The notes below the pieces were generated by a model. The model made no database searches. It saw only the letters and a list, made by a program, of their open reading frames with translations, and was not told the origin of the DNA. Shown in pieces: positions 17,374 to 26,649 of a DNA stretch of 64,000 nucleotides (positions are counted from its first letter, which is position 1; every line of letters begins with the position of its first letter). Origin of the DNA: Planctomycetota bacterium (GTDB lineage: Bacteria > Planctomycetota > B15-G4 > JADJEK01); the NCBI GenBank assembly GCA_016709145.1, contig JADJEK010000002.1, positions 744,001-808,000 on the forward strand, in the 5' to 3' direction. A program made the translations under genes and the position numbers.

Positions 17374-19824
17374 TCAGTACGTGATGCGCACGTGCTCGAC
17401 GTTCGACAGGTTCGCCTTCGTGCCGCTCGACACGATCGCTTGGAACGCGATGTCGAACGGCGCCGGCAGGTTCGGCGGCAGCGGCAGCGCGAGGCTGCTC
17501 GGCGCGCTGGCCCACGGCAGCACGAGGATCGGCAATCCGGTCTGAATGAACAGCGTGCCGTAATCGCCGAGTTCGGCCTGGCCGTCGAAGCCGACGACGA
17601 GCAGCGTCGCGAGCCCCGGCGTCCCCGTCACGTCGAACGTCAGTGTGCCGCCCGAGCCGGCGAAGCCGGTGATCTGCAGTCCGACGTTCGTGAACTCGTA
17701 TGCGCCCATGTCGAGACGGCGCACGCCATCGAGATTGCCGTCGGTGAAGCGCGGTGCGCCACCGGCGTCGGCGCCCGTCGCGCTCGCGCTCGGCGTCGCG
17801 GTCTCGAGGCACGGCGAGCTCGCGAGCAGGCGTAAATCGCCGCTCGAGGCCGCGACGAATTGCGGATCCGCGCCGATGTTGCCGTTCGAGCCCTGGAACT
17901 GCGCGCTGCGCGAGGACTTCACGCGCGCCGCGCTCAACCCGACCGTCTCGGCGCCGGCCGTACCGAACACGATCGAGTCGACGACGTCGCCGGTCCAGCC
18001 GGTGGCGACGATGCCGGCCGAGTTGCCGCCGTACACCGTCGCGTTCTTCAGCGCGAACGAGCCGCCCGACAAGCGCAGCCCGGCGTCGTTGCAGCGATCG
18101 GCGACGAAGTCGCGCGCGTCGCCGGACAACGCCGACACGCGGATCCCGTCGTGCGCGCCGAGGTCGGCGCGGACGCCGCGCGCCGACACCGCGCTCGAGT
18201 CGAGGTTGACGCACGGCGTGAAGCCGACGCCGGCGTAGCGCACGCGCAATCCGGCGATCGAGCCGCTGCTGCCGGCGGCGTACGACACGCCGCTCCACGT
18301 GTCCGACAGACCGACCGAGGGACCGTCGCCGTTCGTGTCGCCGCCGAACTCGTCGTCCTTCAGCATCGTGAACACGACCGGCTCCGACCCGTCCGCGACG
18401 ACGTGCATCGTGCCGGACACGGCGGTCGAGCCGTGGCCTTCCCACTTGAAGATCGCGCCGCGCTCGAGCGTCAGTGACTGGCCGACCGGAACCGTCAGCG
18501 ACGTCGCCATCACGATGCCGCCGTTCAGCACGTTGCGCTTCGAGATCGTCGTCGGCTGCGTGACGACGCCGTTCGTGACGCGCAGGTATTGGCCGGGCTG
18601 CGCGCCGAGCGCCACGCAGTCGACGAACGAAGGCACCGCGGTGATCGGCAGGTTGTTGACCGCCGTGTTGAAGTTGTCCTGGAACGCGCAGCGCACGAAC
18701 GACGGCGACGCCGGCTGGCCGTTGAAGTCGATCGCGGAGTGCTGGCCGTCGCGCAGCAGACAGTCGGTCGCCGTGATGTCGGCGCCGAACAGTTCGAGCG
18801 CCGCGGTGAAGCCGACGCCGGTGTAGCGCACGACCGTGTTGCGCAGCGTGCTCGCGCTCGCCGTCGACTGGAACGCGAGGCCCGCCCAAGTATCGGTCGC
18901 GCCCACCGACGGGCCGTCGTTGTTCGTGTCGCCGCCGTACTCGTCGTCGGGCAAGTACGTGAAGACGACGGGATCGTTCTGCTCGCCGTCGGTGATCAGC
19001 GTGCCGCTGATCGCGAATTGGACGCCGTGCGTGACCTTGACGACGATGCCTTCCTGCAGAGTCAGCGTCGCGCCGCTCGGCACGCTGAACGTCGCCGGGA
19101 ACACGAGCGCGTCGTTCACGAGGTTGTCGGTCGTGAGTTCGATCGCGCCGGTCATCGTCGAGGCGCCGACGCGCACGTAGTTGCCGACGCCGGTCCCCGT
19201 CGCGGTGTTGCCGGAGAACTGCGGCAGCGCGTCGAGCGTGACGCCGGTGATGCTCGGCTGACTGCCCGAGTTCGTGAACGTGCAGTTCGTCACGGTCGGC
19301 AGCGCGCCGTTGTTCAGCCGCAGCAAGCCGTGCTGCCCGTCGTGCAGCACGCTGCGCGTCAGCGTCAGGTTCGACTGGTCGATGTCGATCGCCGGCGAGA
19401 AGCCGATGCCCGAGTAGCGCACGTCGATGCGATCGAGCACGCTCGCGTCGGATGCCGGGCCGAAGCCGAGGCCGCTCCATTGATCGGGCTGCCCGACCGA
19501 CGGTCCGTTGCCGTTCGTGTCGCCGCCGGCCGAGTCGTCCTGGTGCGACGTGAACACGATCGGTTGCGCGAGCGTGCCGATCGCGGACAACGTGCCGAGG
19601 ACGGACAGGCCGCCGCCGTTGAACTTCACGATCGCGCCGGGCTGGATCGTCAGCGTCTTGCCGACCGGCACGTTCATCGAGCCGGAGACGTGATAGACGG
19701 TGCCGGTCGTCAGCGGACCTCCGGAGCCGTCGAACACGGCGCCGCTCAGCGGAACTTGCGCGACGGCGAGCGACGAGGAACCAACGACGAGGATCGCGAC
19801 GGAGACGATTCGGGAACAGCGCAT
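17374..19824 (-). CDS. Secreted right-handed parallel beta-helix protein
   Basis: An 816-residue exported protein. The ATG at 19824 has AGGAG at proper spacing and opens a signal peptide (MRCSRIVSVAILVVGSSSLAVAQ). Three long repeats of about 200 residues each contain a block such as VPVGKTLTIQPGAIVKFNGG, then PVVFT, then a conserved acidic phrase GGDTNGDGPSVG (variants GGDTNGNGPSVG, GGDTNNDGPSVG), then a helix coil with VRYTGVGF. The acidic repeats look like calcium-binding loops. A beta-rich C-terminal module of about 100 residues ends in LSNVEHVRITY. Polysaccharide binding or cleavage is common for this fold, but no catalytic motif is identifiable. Confidence 0.85.
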   Translation of the reverse strand: MRCSRIVSVAILVVGSSSLAVAQVPLSGAVFDGSGGPLTTGTVYHVSGSMNVPVGKTLTIQPGAIVKFNGGGLSVLGTLSAIGTLAQPIVFTSHQDDSAGGDTNGNGPSVGQPDQWSGLGFGPASDASVLDRIDVRYSGIGFSPAIDIDQSNLTLTRSVLHDGQHGLLRLNNGALPTVTNCTFTNSGSQPSITGVTLDALPQFSGNTATGTGVGNYVRVGASTMTGAIELTTDNLVNDALVFPATFSVPSGATLTLQEGIVVKVTHGVQFAISGTLITDGEQNDPVVFTYLPDDEYGGDTNNDGPSVGATDTWAGLAFQSTASASTLRNTVVRYTGVGFTAALELFGADITATDCLLRDGQHSAIDFNGQPASPSFVRCAFQDNFNTAVNNLPITAVPSFVDCVALGAQPGQYLRVTNGVVTQPTTISKRNVLNGGIVMATSLTVPVGQSLTLERGAIFKWEGHGSTAVSGTMHVVADGSEPVVFTMLKDDEFGGDTNGDGPSVGLSDTWSGVSYAAGSSGSIAGLRVRYAGVGFTPCVNLDSSAVSARGVRADLGAHDGIRVSALSGDARDFVADRCNDAGLRLSGGSFALKNATVYGGNSAGIVATGWTGDVVDSIVFGTAGAETVGLSAARVKSSRSAQFQGSNGNIGADPQFVAASSGDLRLLASSPCLETATPSASATGADAGGAPRFTDGNLDGVRRLDMGAYEFTNVGLQITGFAGSGGTLTFDVTGTPGLATLLVVGFDGQAELGDYGTLFIQTGLPILVLPWASAPSSLALPLPPNLPAPFDIAFQAIVSSGTKANLSNVEHVRITY

Positions 19825-19934
19825 CGGGGGAACTCCTGGGCGGGCAGAGGCCATGCCGGGAGTTGGTGGGAGCGCCGATCGCTGGACGTCGAAATCGCGA
19901 AATCGCGCCGAGGCGACCCGGTCCCGGCGGGCCG

Positions 19935-20279
19935 TTACTTCGTCGCGGCCTTCGCGAGCTCGAGGTACTTCCGATACGTGACGCGCGACAGCAGCTTGTT
20001 CTGGACGACATGGATCGCGCTCGCAACTTCTTGGCGATCCATCGGATGCAGCTCGGGAAGATCGAAGAAGAAGCCCGCGCACTTCGCGGCCGCGGCCCAG
20101 CAGTCCGCCTCGGCCGGCGTCATGCCGGCGCCGAGTACGAACTCACGATCGCGTTCGAGTTCGGGATCGCCGGTCGCGGCGCCCTTGTCGTCCTCCGCGG
20201 CGTCGAGCGGGACCAGGCCGGCCGCTCCGGCGGCGAGCAACAGTGCGCGGCGCGTCGGATTCAACGATTCGTCGGACAT
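19935..20279 (-). CDS. Small secreted protein with Tat-like signal
   Basis: 114 residues, unrecognised. The ATG at 20279 follows GGAGG with good spacing. The N-terminus TRRALLLAAGAAGLVPL has a twin arginine and a hydrophobic stretch, suggesting Tat export. The mature part is helical with PAEADCWAAAAKCAG and a C-terminal YRKYLELAKAATK. Such small Tat proteins in other bacteria can be accessory subunits of dehydrogenases, but no partner enzyme is visible here. The insertion-sequence end lies only about 54 bases upstream, so the native promoter may have been displaced. Confidence 0.6.
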   Translation of the reverse strand: MSDESLNPTRRALLLAAGAAGLVPLDAAEDDKGAATGDPELERDREFVLGAGMTPAEADCWAAAAKCAGFFFDLPELHPMDRQEVASAIHVVQNKLLSRVTYRKYLELAKAATK

Positions 20280-20332
20280 CGGGATCCTCCAGGGAAAGCC
20301 GCTCGAGGGGGGGCAGCGAGCCTAACCCTTAC

Positions 20333-20350
20333 CCACAAGTCCCCCCGCTG
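20333..20350 (+). repeat. IS4-type terminal inverted repeat, left
   Basis: CCACAAGTCCCCCCGCTG; the reverse complement of 22487-22504 differs at one base. It lies just beyond the transposase stop. Confidence 0.7.
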
Positions 20351-20358
20351 AGCACGGG

Positions 20359-22451
20359 CTACGCGGACGAGAAGAAGATCGCGAAGACGGCCGCGATGTC
20401 GGTGAGCCGCTCGAGTCCCTTCCACGTCGTTTCAGCCCCCGGATCGCCGTCGCTCTTGCGGCCGAGGAAGCCACCCAGCGACGCGACCATGCGAAGAGCG
20501 TCGTGCAACGTCAGCGTCTCTGCGGGCGGCGTCTTGGTCTTGTGGATGAAGCGGTACAGCGCCTTCCACCGAGGTTCTTCGAAGAAGACGGTGCCACGGC
20601 GCGTCGGGGACCTCGCGTCCGAGCTTCACCAGATGCATGACGCGCCAGGCGACGACCGCGTCGATGGCGAGTCCTGCTTTGAGGCTCTCCGCCGTGCTGG
20701 ATTGCCTGCGCTCGATCTTGCAACCGGTCTTGAGCGTGCGGTGGAAGACCTCGATCTGCCAGCGCTGCGTGTACCAGCGGACCTTCTCGATCGCGCTTTC
20801 GGCCGGAGTCGACCGGCAGCGTCGTCAGCAACAGCCATTCGACCGGGTCATCGCCGCCGGTCTCTGCCCGTTCGGTCGCCGCGATCGCGCGGACCGTCAC
20901 CGCCCGCTGCTTGCCTTTAATTCGCTCTCCGGTGTGAGGATGCGCCGTTTCTGCACCGCACGAGCCAAGACCTGCGCCTTGCCTTCGAGCGCGGTCTCGA
21001 ACAGTTCGAAGATGTCGGCCTCACGATCGGCGACGGTGACGACCTGCGTGCGATCGAGTCTCTTCGCCGCGGCGTCGGCAGCTTCGTAGCCGCGGATCCA
21101 CTTGTGACTTTCCTTCTTCTCGATCGGCAGGTCGTAGCGCTTGTCCGCTCCTCCGAAGTCCTTCGGCGCTCGGGCCCACGCGTCGATCTGGAGCAATCCG
21201 AGCGGCGTGCCCGCCAAGTTCGAGAGCAGCACGCTGTGGACCTGGAGTCCGATCGTCGCCGCGTTGTGCGAGCCGATCGTGCCGAGCCCCTCGGTGGCGG
21301 GATGGTGCGAGTAGTTGAGGCTCGTCGTGTCCTGAATCGCCAATACGACCGATTCTTGCGCAGCGCGAGCAAGACTGCTTTCGCGGTGGCTGGCGAGGAA
21401 GGTGTCGAGGCCGGCGGTCTTGTGGTTCAACAGCCGATAGGCTGCCTTCGTCGCCGCGCGACTGCCACAGGCTTGCGGCAAATTCGCCGTCGGTCGCTCG
21501 AAGCACGCCCTGCCGTACTTGACCAAGCGCCGCGTCAGGCGCGCGTCGCCGAGCTCTGCGGCTCCCCACTCGTCCTCCGCCCAGTCCGCGTCGGGATCGA
21601 GCTTGCGTACCGGCTCGATACGCAGTGTCTCTTGCCAGTCTTGCGCGAGTGGAAACAGCCACACCGACTTGATCGTCGCGGCGGCATCGTGTTCGCGATC
21701 CTGACGACCGCGGCCGCTGGTCTCGCCGACGTACGTCCAGTTGGCCGCGCGATAGCTCGTGCCACTGAAGCGCGTGGTGTCGACGAAGCTCTCCGCCAGC
21801 ACCGGCCGCTTTCCGTAGCGAGATTCCCAATCGTCGACGACGCAGGACAGCAGCAGCGAATGCACGCGATGCGAGGTTTTGCACTCTCACCGCGAGACAG
21901 AAACGACTCTGCATGATCACGCGATCGCGATTGCGTTTGCGAGCTCCGTCACTCCATCCGATGTAAGTGTCGCGAGCGGCGACGTGGAGCGCCGCGGACG
22001 AGAAGCTTGCTGCGCCGATCACGCGAACGCCAGCGCGGACGACGTAGCGAATCTGAGCGCCACACAACGGTCCCGAGCCGAGATAGTGATGCTCGTCCAA
22101 GCAACGCGTCCAAGCTGTGTGTGCCGAGTCGCGGCGACCCTCGACGCGATGCACGCTCAGCGGACCGAGCGCGGCCAACTCTTCTTGCGTCAACGACTCG
22201 GGAGATGCGGTCGCAACGGACGACTCCCGGCGAACCGCGCGAATGCGGGTCGTCGTCGCAGGCAGCGACAACTCCTCCGACCGTCGGGCGAGTTCGATCC
22301 GGACGGCCGTGACTCGGAGTCGTCCGGTCGCGTCGCGGATCCGATGGCGGGCGCACAGCTCACGGGCCAGCGCCGTCCGGCTGTGGCCGCCGGCGTGGCG
22401 TTCCAGCCAAGTCAGGTCGTCTGAGGTGAGTTCGGCGCCGCAGATCTGCAC
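20359..22451 (-). pseudogene. DUF4338 (DruA-like)/IS4 transposase, at least four frameshifts
   Basis: The gene starts with ATG at 22451. The first frame encodes a DUF4338-type region (DEHHYLGSGPLCGAQIRYVV, then IGWSDGARKRNRDRVIMQSR). A shift near 21870 continues it with VDDWESRYGKRPVLAESFVD and YRAANWTYVGETSGRGR. The IS4/Tn5-like transposase follows: DEWGAAELGDARLTRRLVKY, first Asp in VLAIQDTTSL, second Asp in VVTVADREADIFELFE. Further shifts occur near 20910, 20805 and 20610. After the third, the IS4 YREK signature Y-x2-R-x3-E-x6-K appears in WYTQRWQIEVFHRTLKTG. The C-terminal frame ends with GGFLGRKSDGDPG and a stop at 20359. All catalytic positions survive, but no single frame does. Confidence 0.8.
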
Positions 22452-22486
22452 GCCGGCGGGTTGTAGGGGCTCGGAGTGTCCGTGTC

Positions 22487-22504
22487 CAGCAGGGGGACTT
22501 GTGG
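22487..22504 (-). repeat. IS4-type terminal inverted repeat, right
   Basis: Reads CCACAAGTCCCCCTGCTG on the minus strand, 36 bases upstream of the transposase start. A third similar copy lies at 27824-27841. Confidence 0.7.
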
Positions 22505-22595
22505 AACATGGTCAGGCAGCGAGCCCGGGCTCGGCGATGCGGGTCACAGACTAGAGTGCGTCGCCCCGAGGTCGTTCGCCCGCCCAGGAGTCGCG

Positions 22596-22748
22596 ATGAG
22601 TCCTCGCCCGCGCAGGACCTCAGTCATCCATGCCGAGACGGACGCCGACACGTACGTCGGCACGCTCGACGCCGCCCGCACGCGCATCGACGGGCGATGG
22701 ACGCAGCGCGGTTCGTCCTGGCCACTCGTGTTCACGAAGGCGCCGTGA
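22596..22748 (+). CDS. Short ORF, possible fragment of a secreted-hydrolase N-terminal domain
   Basis: 50 codons starting at an ATG five bases after CAGGAG. The middle (YVGTLDAARTRIDGRWTQRG followed by SSWPLVFTKAP) resembles the GTWxQGGxxxPLxL phrase that ends the lipocalin-like N-terminal domain of some exported alpha/beta hydrolases. It lacks a signal peptide and the rest of that domain. It lies in the 256 bases between the IS4 element and the next gene, so it may be a relic left by deletion. Coding status uncertain. Confidence 0.33.
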   Translation: MSPRPRRTSVIHAETDADTYVGTLDAARTRIDGRWTQRGSSWPLVFTKAP

Positions 22749-22760
22749 CGGCGTTCGACG

Positions 22761-24362
22761 TCACGGCTGGATCGTCAGCGCGAGACCGCGCGAGCTGCTG
22801 AGCCCGGTCGGATTCGCCGCGCAGCCGGACGCCGATTGCCAGACGAACAGCGCGTAGGCCTGTGTTCCCGCGAGGCTCGGCAAAGCCGGCAACGGCAACG
22901 CGAACGCGGCGTGCTCGGACGTCGCCGACGTCGGCAGCAGCAAGTACGGCGCGCCGAGACCGACGTGGAACGTCACGCCGCCGATCGTCGTGCCGAGCAC
23001 GTCCTGCTGCGCTGCGAGCACGAGCGCGCCGAGCGCGGGCGGCACGACCTCGTCGCAGCGCAGTTCGAACGCCGCTTCGCCGACGCGCGGGACGACGTTC
23101 GCCGTCACCGCGTGCGCGCCGTCGCAGCCGGGCGTGCCGACGCCGTACGGTTGCGCTCCGAGCAGCGCCGACGACACGACGTACGTGACGCCGAACGGCG
23201 CTTCGTACGGCGAGCCGATCGCGAAGTCGGGAAGGTCGTCGCCGTCGACGTCGCCGACGTGCGCAAGTCCGACGCCGAACGATTGGTTCGGCGTCGCCGG
23301 CGCGAGGAACGCGCAGAACTCGAGCCCCGTCGCGCCCGAGAACACGCGGACCGAGCTCGGCACGATCGGCGAGCCGGGCGCGCTGGCGACGACGTCGAGG
23401 TGGCCGTCGAGATCGACGTCGCCCGCGCCGTCGACGCGCGTGCCGAGTCGGCCGACGTCGACCGTGCCGTGGAACGCGCGCAGCAGCGCGCCGGTCGCTC
23501 CGGAGTAGACGTGGACCGCTCCGCCGTCGAGCGCGCCGACGTCGAAGCCGGGCGAGCCGATCGCGTGGTCGTCGACTCCGTCGCCGTTCCAGTCGCCGAC
23601 GTCGGCCATGCCGGTGCCGAGGCCTTCGTTCGGGACCGTCGCGTTCCACGTCCGCGTGATCTGGAACGACGCGCCCGAGAACAGGTTGACGATCCCGTAG
23701 GCCGGCGTCGCGATCAGGAAGTCCGGCGTGCCGTCCGCGTTCGCATCACCCGCCGCCGACACCGACGTGCCGAACGTATAGCCGCCGGTCAGCGATCCGA
23801 GCAGCGCTCCGGTCGCGCCGGAGATGACACGCGCCATCTTCAGGTTCGTGCCGGCGACGAAATCGCCGACGCCGTCGTGGTCGAGATCCCCCACCGCCGC
23901 GAGCGAAATCCCCAGGTACTCGACGACGCCGGCTCCCTTGCGGGTCCACAGCGTCGCGCCGGTCGCGCCCGAGACGAGGCGCACGTAGCCGTACGCGTTG
24001 GTCAAGTCCGACTTGTGCTGGATCGCGCCGATCGCGATGTCCGCGACACCGTCGCCGTCGACATCGTCGCCGAGCGCGAGCGACGTCCCGAAGTGATCGC
24101 GCGATGCGCCCGCGATGGTCCACAGCACGCTGCGGTCGCGGCCGGAGATCAACGACGCGCTGCCGTTGAAGAACGCGTAGGCGTTCGGCGCGCCGACGAC
24201 GAAGTCGTCGAAGCCGTCCGCGTCGACATCGCCGACGCCGAGCGTCGCTTGGCCGAAGCGGTACTGGTACGGCTGCGCAGGGACGACGTCGATCGGCGTC
24301 TGCGCGAGCGCAGTCGCCGACACACCGACGCAAAGAGTCAGGACGAGACTCGCACGCGACAT
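22761..24362 (-). CDS. Secreted FG-GAP repeat protein
   Basis: A 533-residue exported protein. The ATG at 24362 has GGAGG five bases upstream and begins a signal peptide (SRASLVLTLCVGVSATALAQ). About seven FG-GAP units follow with calcium-loop phrases such as GDVDADGFDDFVVGAP, DDVDGDGVADIAIGA, GDANADGTPDFLIATP and GDWNGDGVDDHAIGSP; these are integrin-alpha-type beta-propeller repeats. A linker YGVGTPGCDG starts a C-terminal module of about 130 residues ending in SSSRGLALTIQP. It is divergent from a second FG-GAP gene at 24673 and probably shares its control region. Function unknown; the fold suggests an extracellular binding or structural protein. Confidence 0.9.
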   Translation of the reverse strand: MSRASLVLTLCVGVSATALAQTPIDVVPAQPYQYRFGQATLGVGDVDADGFDDFVVGAPNAYAFFNGSASLISGRDRSVLWTIAGASRDHFGTSLALGDDVDGDGVADIAIGAIQHKSDLTNAYGYVRLVSGATGATLWTRKGAGVVEYLGISLAAVGDLDHDGVGDFVAGTNLKMARVISGATGALLGSLTGGYTFGTSVSAAGDANADGTPDFLIATPAYGIVNLFSGASFQITRTWNATVPNEGLGTGMADVGDWNGDGVDDHAIGSPGFDVGALDGGAVHVYSGATGALLRAFHGTVDVGRLGTRVDGAGDVDLDGHLDVVASAPGSPIVPSSVRVFSGATGLEFCAFLAPATPNQSFGVGLAHVGDVDGDDLPDFAIGSPYEAPFGVTYVVSSALLGAQPYGVGTPGCDGAHAVTANVVPRVGEAAFELRCDEVVPPALGALVLAAQQDVLGTTIGGVTFHVGLGAPYLLLPTSATSEHAAFALPLPALPSLAGTQAYALFVWQSASGCAANPTGLSSSRGLALTIQP

Positions 24363-24672
24363 GGGTTCCTCCATTCCTTGCCGACGCGGGGGACCGCGTG
24401 GGGCGGTTCGGACTCGGCGCGTTGGGTGCGCCGATCCGCCAACGCGGGGCATCCTGCGTGCCGAACGCGCGAGGAGCGAGTCGATGACGGACTCTTCACT
24501 CCCGCGTCATCCCGGCGTCATCCCCTCGTCAGGCGCGGTTCGTTCGGGTCGCACATGCGGGTGGCGCGACGCGTCGCCGCATGCGACACTCCGCGCCCCC
24601 TTCGCGGCCCGCCCAGCGCGCGACGGGGTCTCTCTCCCCGGCTCACCGGCCCATCCTTCAGGAGCTCTCCCG
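24363..24672. other. Divergent intergenic region between two FG-GAP genes
   Basis: 310 bases with no convincing gene. It must hold promoters for both neighbours. A short direct repeat GCGTCATCCC occurs twice, 11 bases apart, near 24505. No clear -35/-10 pair can be asserted. Confidence 0.5.
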
Positions 24673-26391
24673 ATGTCCGTGCTCTCTCGTTTGTCCTCCG
24701 TCCTCGCCGCCGCGCTCGGCGTGGCGCCGCTCGCAGGTGCGCAATCCGTGCTGTTCACCGCGGCCGGCGACAGCGCCAACGACACCTTCGGTCAATGCGT
24801 CGACATCGTCGGCGACGTGAACGGCGACGGCTTCGACGACCTGATCGTCGGCGCGTGGCGCGACGATCCGGGTGGCAAGAGCGACGCCGGCACCGTGCGC
24901 GTGGTGTCGGGCAAGACCGGGCTCACGCTGTTCATCGTGCCCGGCGATCTCGCGAACGACCACATGGGCTTCGGCTCGAGCGGCGCCGGCGACGCCAACG
25001 GCGACGGCTTCGCCGACATCTGCGCCGCGGCGGACGAAGCCGACGTCGGCGGGTTCATCAACATCGGCGCCGCGAAGATCGTGTCCGGAGCCACCGGCGC
25101 CACGCTGTTCACGATCCAAGGCGACAACGGCGCCGACCTGTTCGGCTGGTCGTCGGCGTTCGCCGGCGACTGCAACGGCGACGGCCGCGGCGACACCGTG
25201 CTCGGCTCGCTGCAAGACGACACGACCGGCAAGACGAACTGCGGCTCGGCCGTCGTCCATTCCGGCGCGAACGGCGCGCTGCTGTGGAAGGCGTTCGGCA
25301 ACGCCGCGAACGACACGCTCGGCGACGCGGTCGGCGGAGTCGGCGACGTGAACGGCGACGGCTTCGACGACGTGATCGCGGGCGCGCCGAGCGCGGATCC
25401 GGCCGGCGCGAGCTCCGGCCAGGCGCTCGTGCTGTCGGGCGCCAACGGCGCGGTGCTGATGACGATCAACGGCAACTCGGCGAGCGACGGCCTCGGCGGC
25501 TCGGTGTCCGGCGCCGGCGACGTCGACCTCGACGGTGTCCCGGACGTCGTCGTCGGCATTCCGGGCGAGGACAACACCGGCGCGAACTCGGGCACCGTCC
25601 GCGTCGTGTCGGGCGCGACCGGCGCCGTGCTGTGGTCGTTCGACGGCGATTCGGCCGGCGACAACCTCGGCGTCTCGGTGCGCGGCGCGGGTGACGTCGA
25701 CGGCGACGGCTATGCCGATCTCGTCGCCGGGGCGAACGGCGACGACGACAACGGCGCCGGCTGCGGCGCCGTGCGCGTGTGGTCGGGCAAGACCGGAACG
25801 GTGCTGGCGACGTTCTACGGCGATGCGGCGGGCGACGCGCTCGGCGTGTCGGTCGGAGCCGGCGGCGACCTCGACGGCGACTCCTTCGACGACGTCTGCG
25901 CCGGCGCGACCGGCGACGACGACGGCGGCGCCGCGTCCGGCACCGCGCGCGCGTTCTCGTTGATCCCGGTCGGCATCGATCCGTTCGGCCCCGGCACCGC
26001 GGGCTGCGCGGGCTCGACGCGCTTGAACGGCAATCGCGTTCCCAACGTCGGCGCGGCCGACTTCGCGCTGATCGGCGACCACGCGCCGGCGAACACCGTC
26101 GGCTATCTGCTCGTCGGCGACGCCGCCGACGTCCCCGGCACGCTCGGCTTCGGCAGCAACGCGCTGATCCACGTCGCACTGCCGCCGGCCAGCAGCTTCA
26201 TCTTCCTCGGCAACTCGTTCGCCGACGCGCACGGCTCGCACATCGCGCCGGTGCCGCTGCCGGCGCTGCCGCAACTCGCGGGCTTCCAGGCGACCTTCCA
26301 GACCCTGTGGGTCTGGCCGACGCCGTGCCCGGGCCTCGGCGCCCTCAACGCCAGCTCGTCGAACGGCGTCACGATCACGATCCAACCGTGA
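24673..26391 (+). CDS. Secreted FG-GAP repeat protein
   Basis: A 572-residue exported protein. The ATG at 24673 has AGGAG eight bases upstream and opens a signal peptide ending near GVAPLAGAQ. Seven regular FG-GAP units each carry DxNxDGxxD calcium-type loops: GDVNGDGFDDLIVGA, GDANGDGFADICAAA, GDCNGDGRGDTVLGS, GDVDLDGVPDVVVGI and GDVDGDGYADLVAGA. The C-terminal module starts at FGPGTAGCAG and ends in SSSNGVTITIQP, very similar to the end of the divergent neighbour. It probably arose by duplication with the 22761 gene. No terminator is evident before the tRNA 124 bases downstream. Confidence 0.92.
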   Translation: MSVLSRLSSVLAAALGVAPLAGAQSVLFTAAGDSANDTFGQCVDIVGDVNGDGFDDLIVGAWRDDPGGKSDAGTVRVVSGKTGLTLFIVPGDLANDHMGFGSSGAGDANGDGFADICAAADEADVGGFINIGAAKIVSGATGATLFTIQGDNGADLFGWSSAFAGDCNGDGRGDTVLGSLQDDTTGKTNCGSAVVHSGANGALLWKAFGNAANDTLGDAVGGVGDVNGDGFDDVIAGAPSADPAGASSGQALVLSGANGAVLMTINGNSASDGLGGSVSGAGDVDLDGVPDVVVGIPGEDNTGANSGTVRVVSGATGAVLWSFDGDSAGDNLGVSVRGAGDVDGDGYADLVAGANGDDDNGAGCGAVRVWSGKTGTVLATFYGDAAGDALGVSVGAGGDLDGDSFDDVCAGATGDDDGGAASGTARAFSLIPVGIDPFGPGTAGCAGSTRLNGNRVPNVGAADFALIGDHAPANTVGYLLVGDAADVPGTLGFGSNALIHVALPPASSFIFLGNSFADAHGSHIAPVPLPALPQLAGFQATFQTLWVWPTPCPGLGALNASSSNGVTITIQP

Positions 26392-26514
26392 TCCCGCCCG
26401 CCGACGAAGGCACAACGCAAGTTCGAGACGCCCCGCGGTCGATGAAAATCCCCGTTTGACGCGCCGGAGAGGCCGCTAGACTCCCCGGCTTCGCGCCAAG
26501 CGCCGAAACGACGC

Positions 26515-26589
26515 TCCCTGGTAGCTCAATGGTAGAGCACCCGGCTGTTAACCGGGTTGTTGTAGGTTCGAGCCCTACCCGGGGAGCCA
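26515..26589 (+). tRNA. tRNA-Asn (GTT), CCA encoded
   Basis: The cloverleaf is complete. The acceptor arm TCCCTGG pairs with CCGGGGA with one G-T pair. The D arm is GCTCAATGGTAGAGC. The anticodon stem CCCGG/CCGGG encloses loop CTGTTAA with anticodon GTT. The T arm is GTAGG-TTCGAGC-CCTAC, with discriminator G and an encoded CCA at 26587-26589. It lies at the left border of the accessory stretch. Confidence 0.97.
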
Positions 26590-26614
26590 ATTCAAGCCGC
26601 CACGAGCGGCATCG

Positions 26615-26649
26615 AGCCCGCGGGTCAGAAGCCCGCGGGCTTTTTTTTT
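26615..26649 (+). terminator. Rho-independent terminator of tRNA-Asn
   Basis: A perfect 10-bp stem (26615-26624 with 26632-26641) and 7-base loop are followed by nine T residues. This is the clearest intrinsic terminator in the window. Confidence 0.93.

Larger units (their letters stand above)
20333..22504 (-). mobile_element. IS4-family element with DruA-like domain, decayed
   Basis: A 2,172-bp element bounded by imperfect terminal inverted repeats (17 of 18 bases). It contains one frameshifted transposase gene running right to left. No target-site duplication is visible at the inferred ends, which fits an old insertion or slightly wrong end placement. A related remnant with the same end lies at 27733-27845. 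Confidence 0.75.

Noticed and set aside
17315..20026. 903-codon minus-strand frame parallel to the beta-helix gene
   Set aside because: Low-complexity Arg-rich shadow; the adjacent frame has a signal peptide, ribosome-binding site and repeat structure.
20333..22504. A Druantia anti-phage system
   Set aside because: Only the DruA-like domain is present, it is joined to a transposase within terminal inverted repeats, and no DruB-DruE genes follow.
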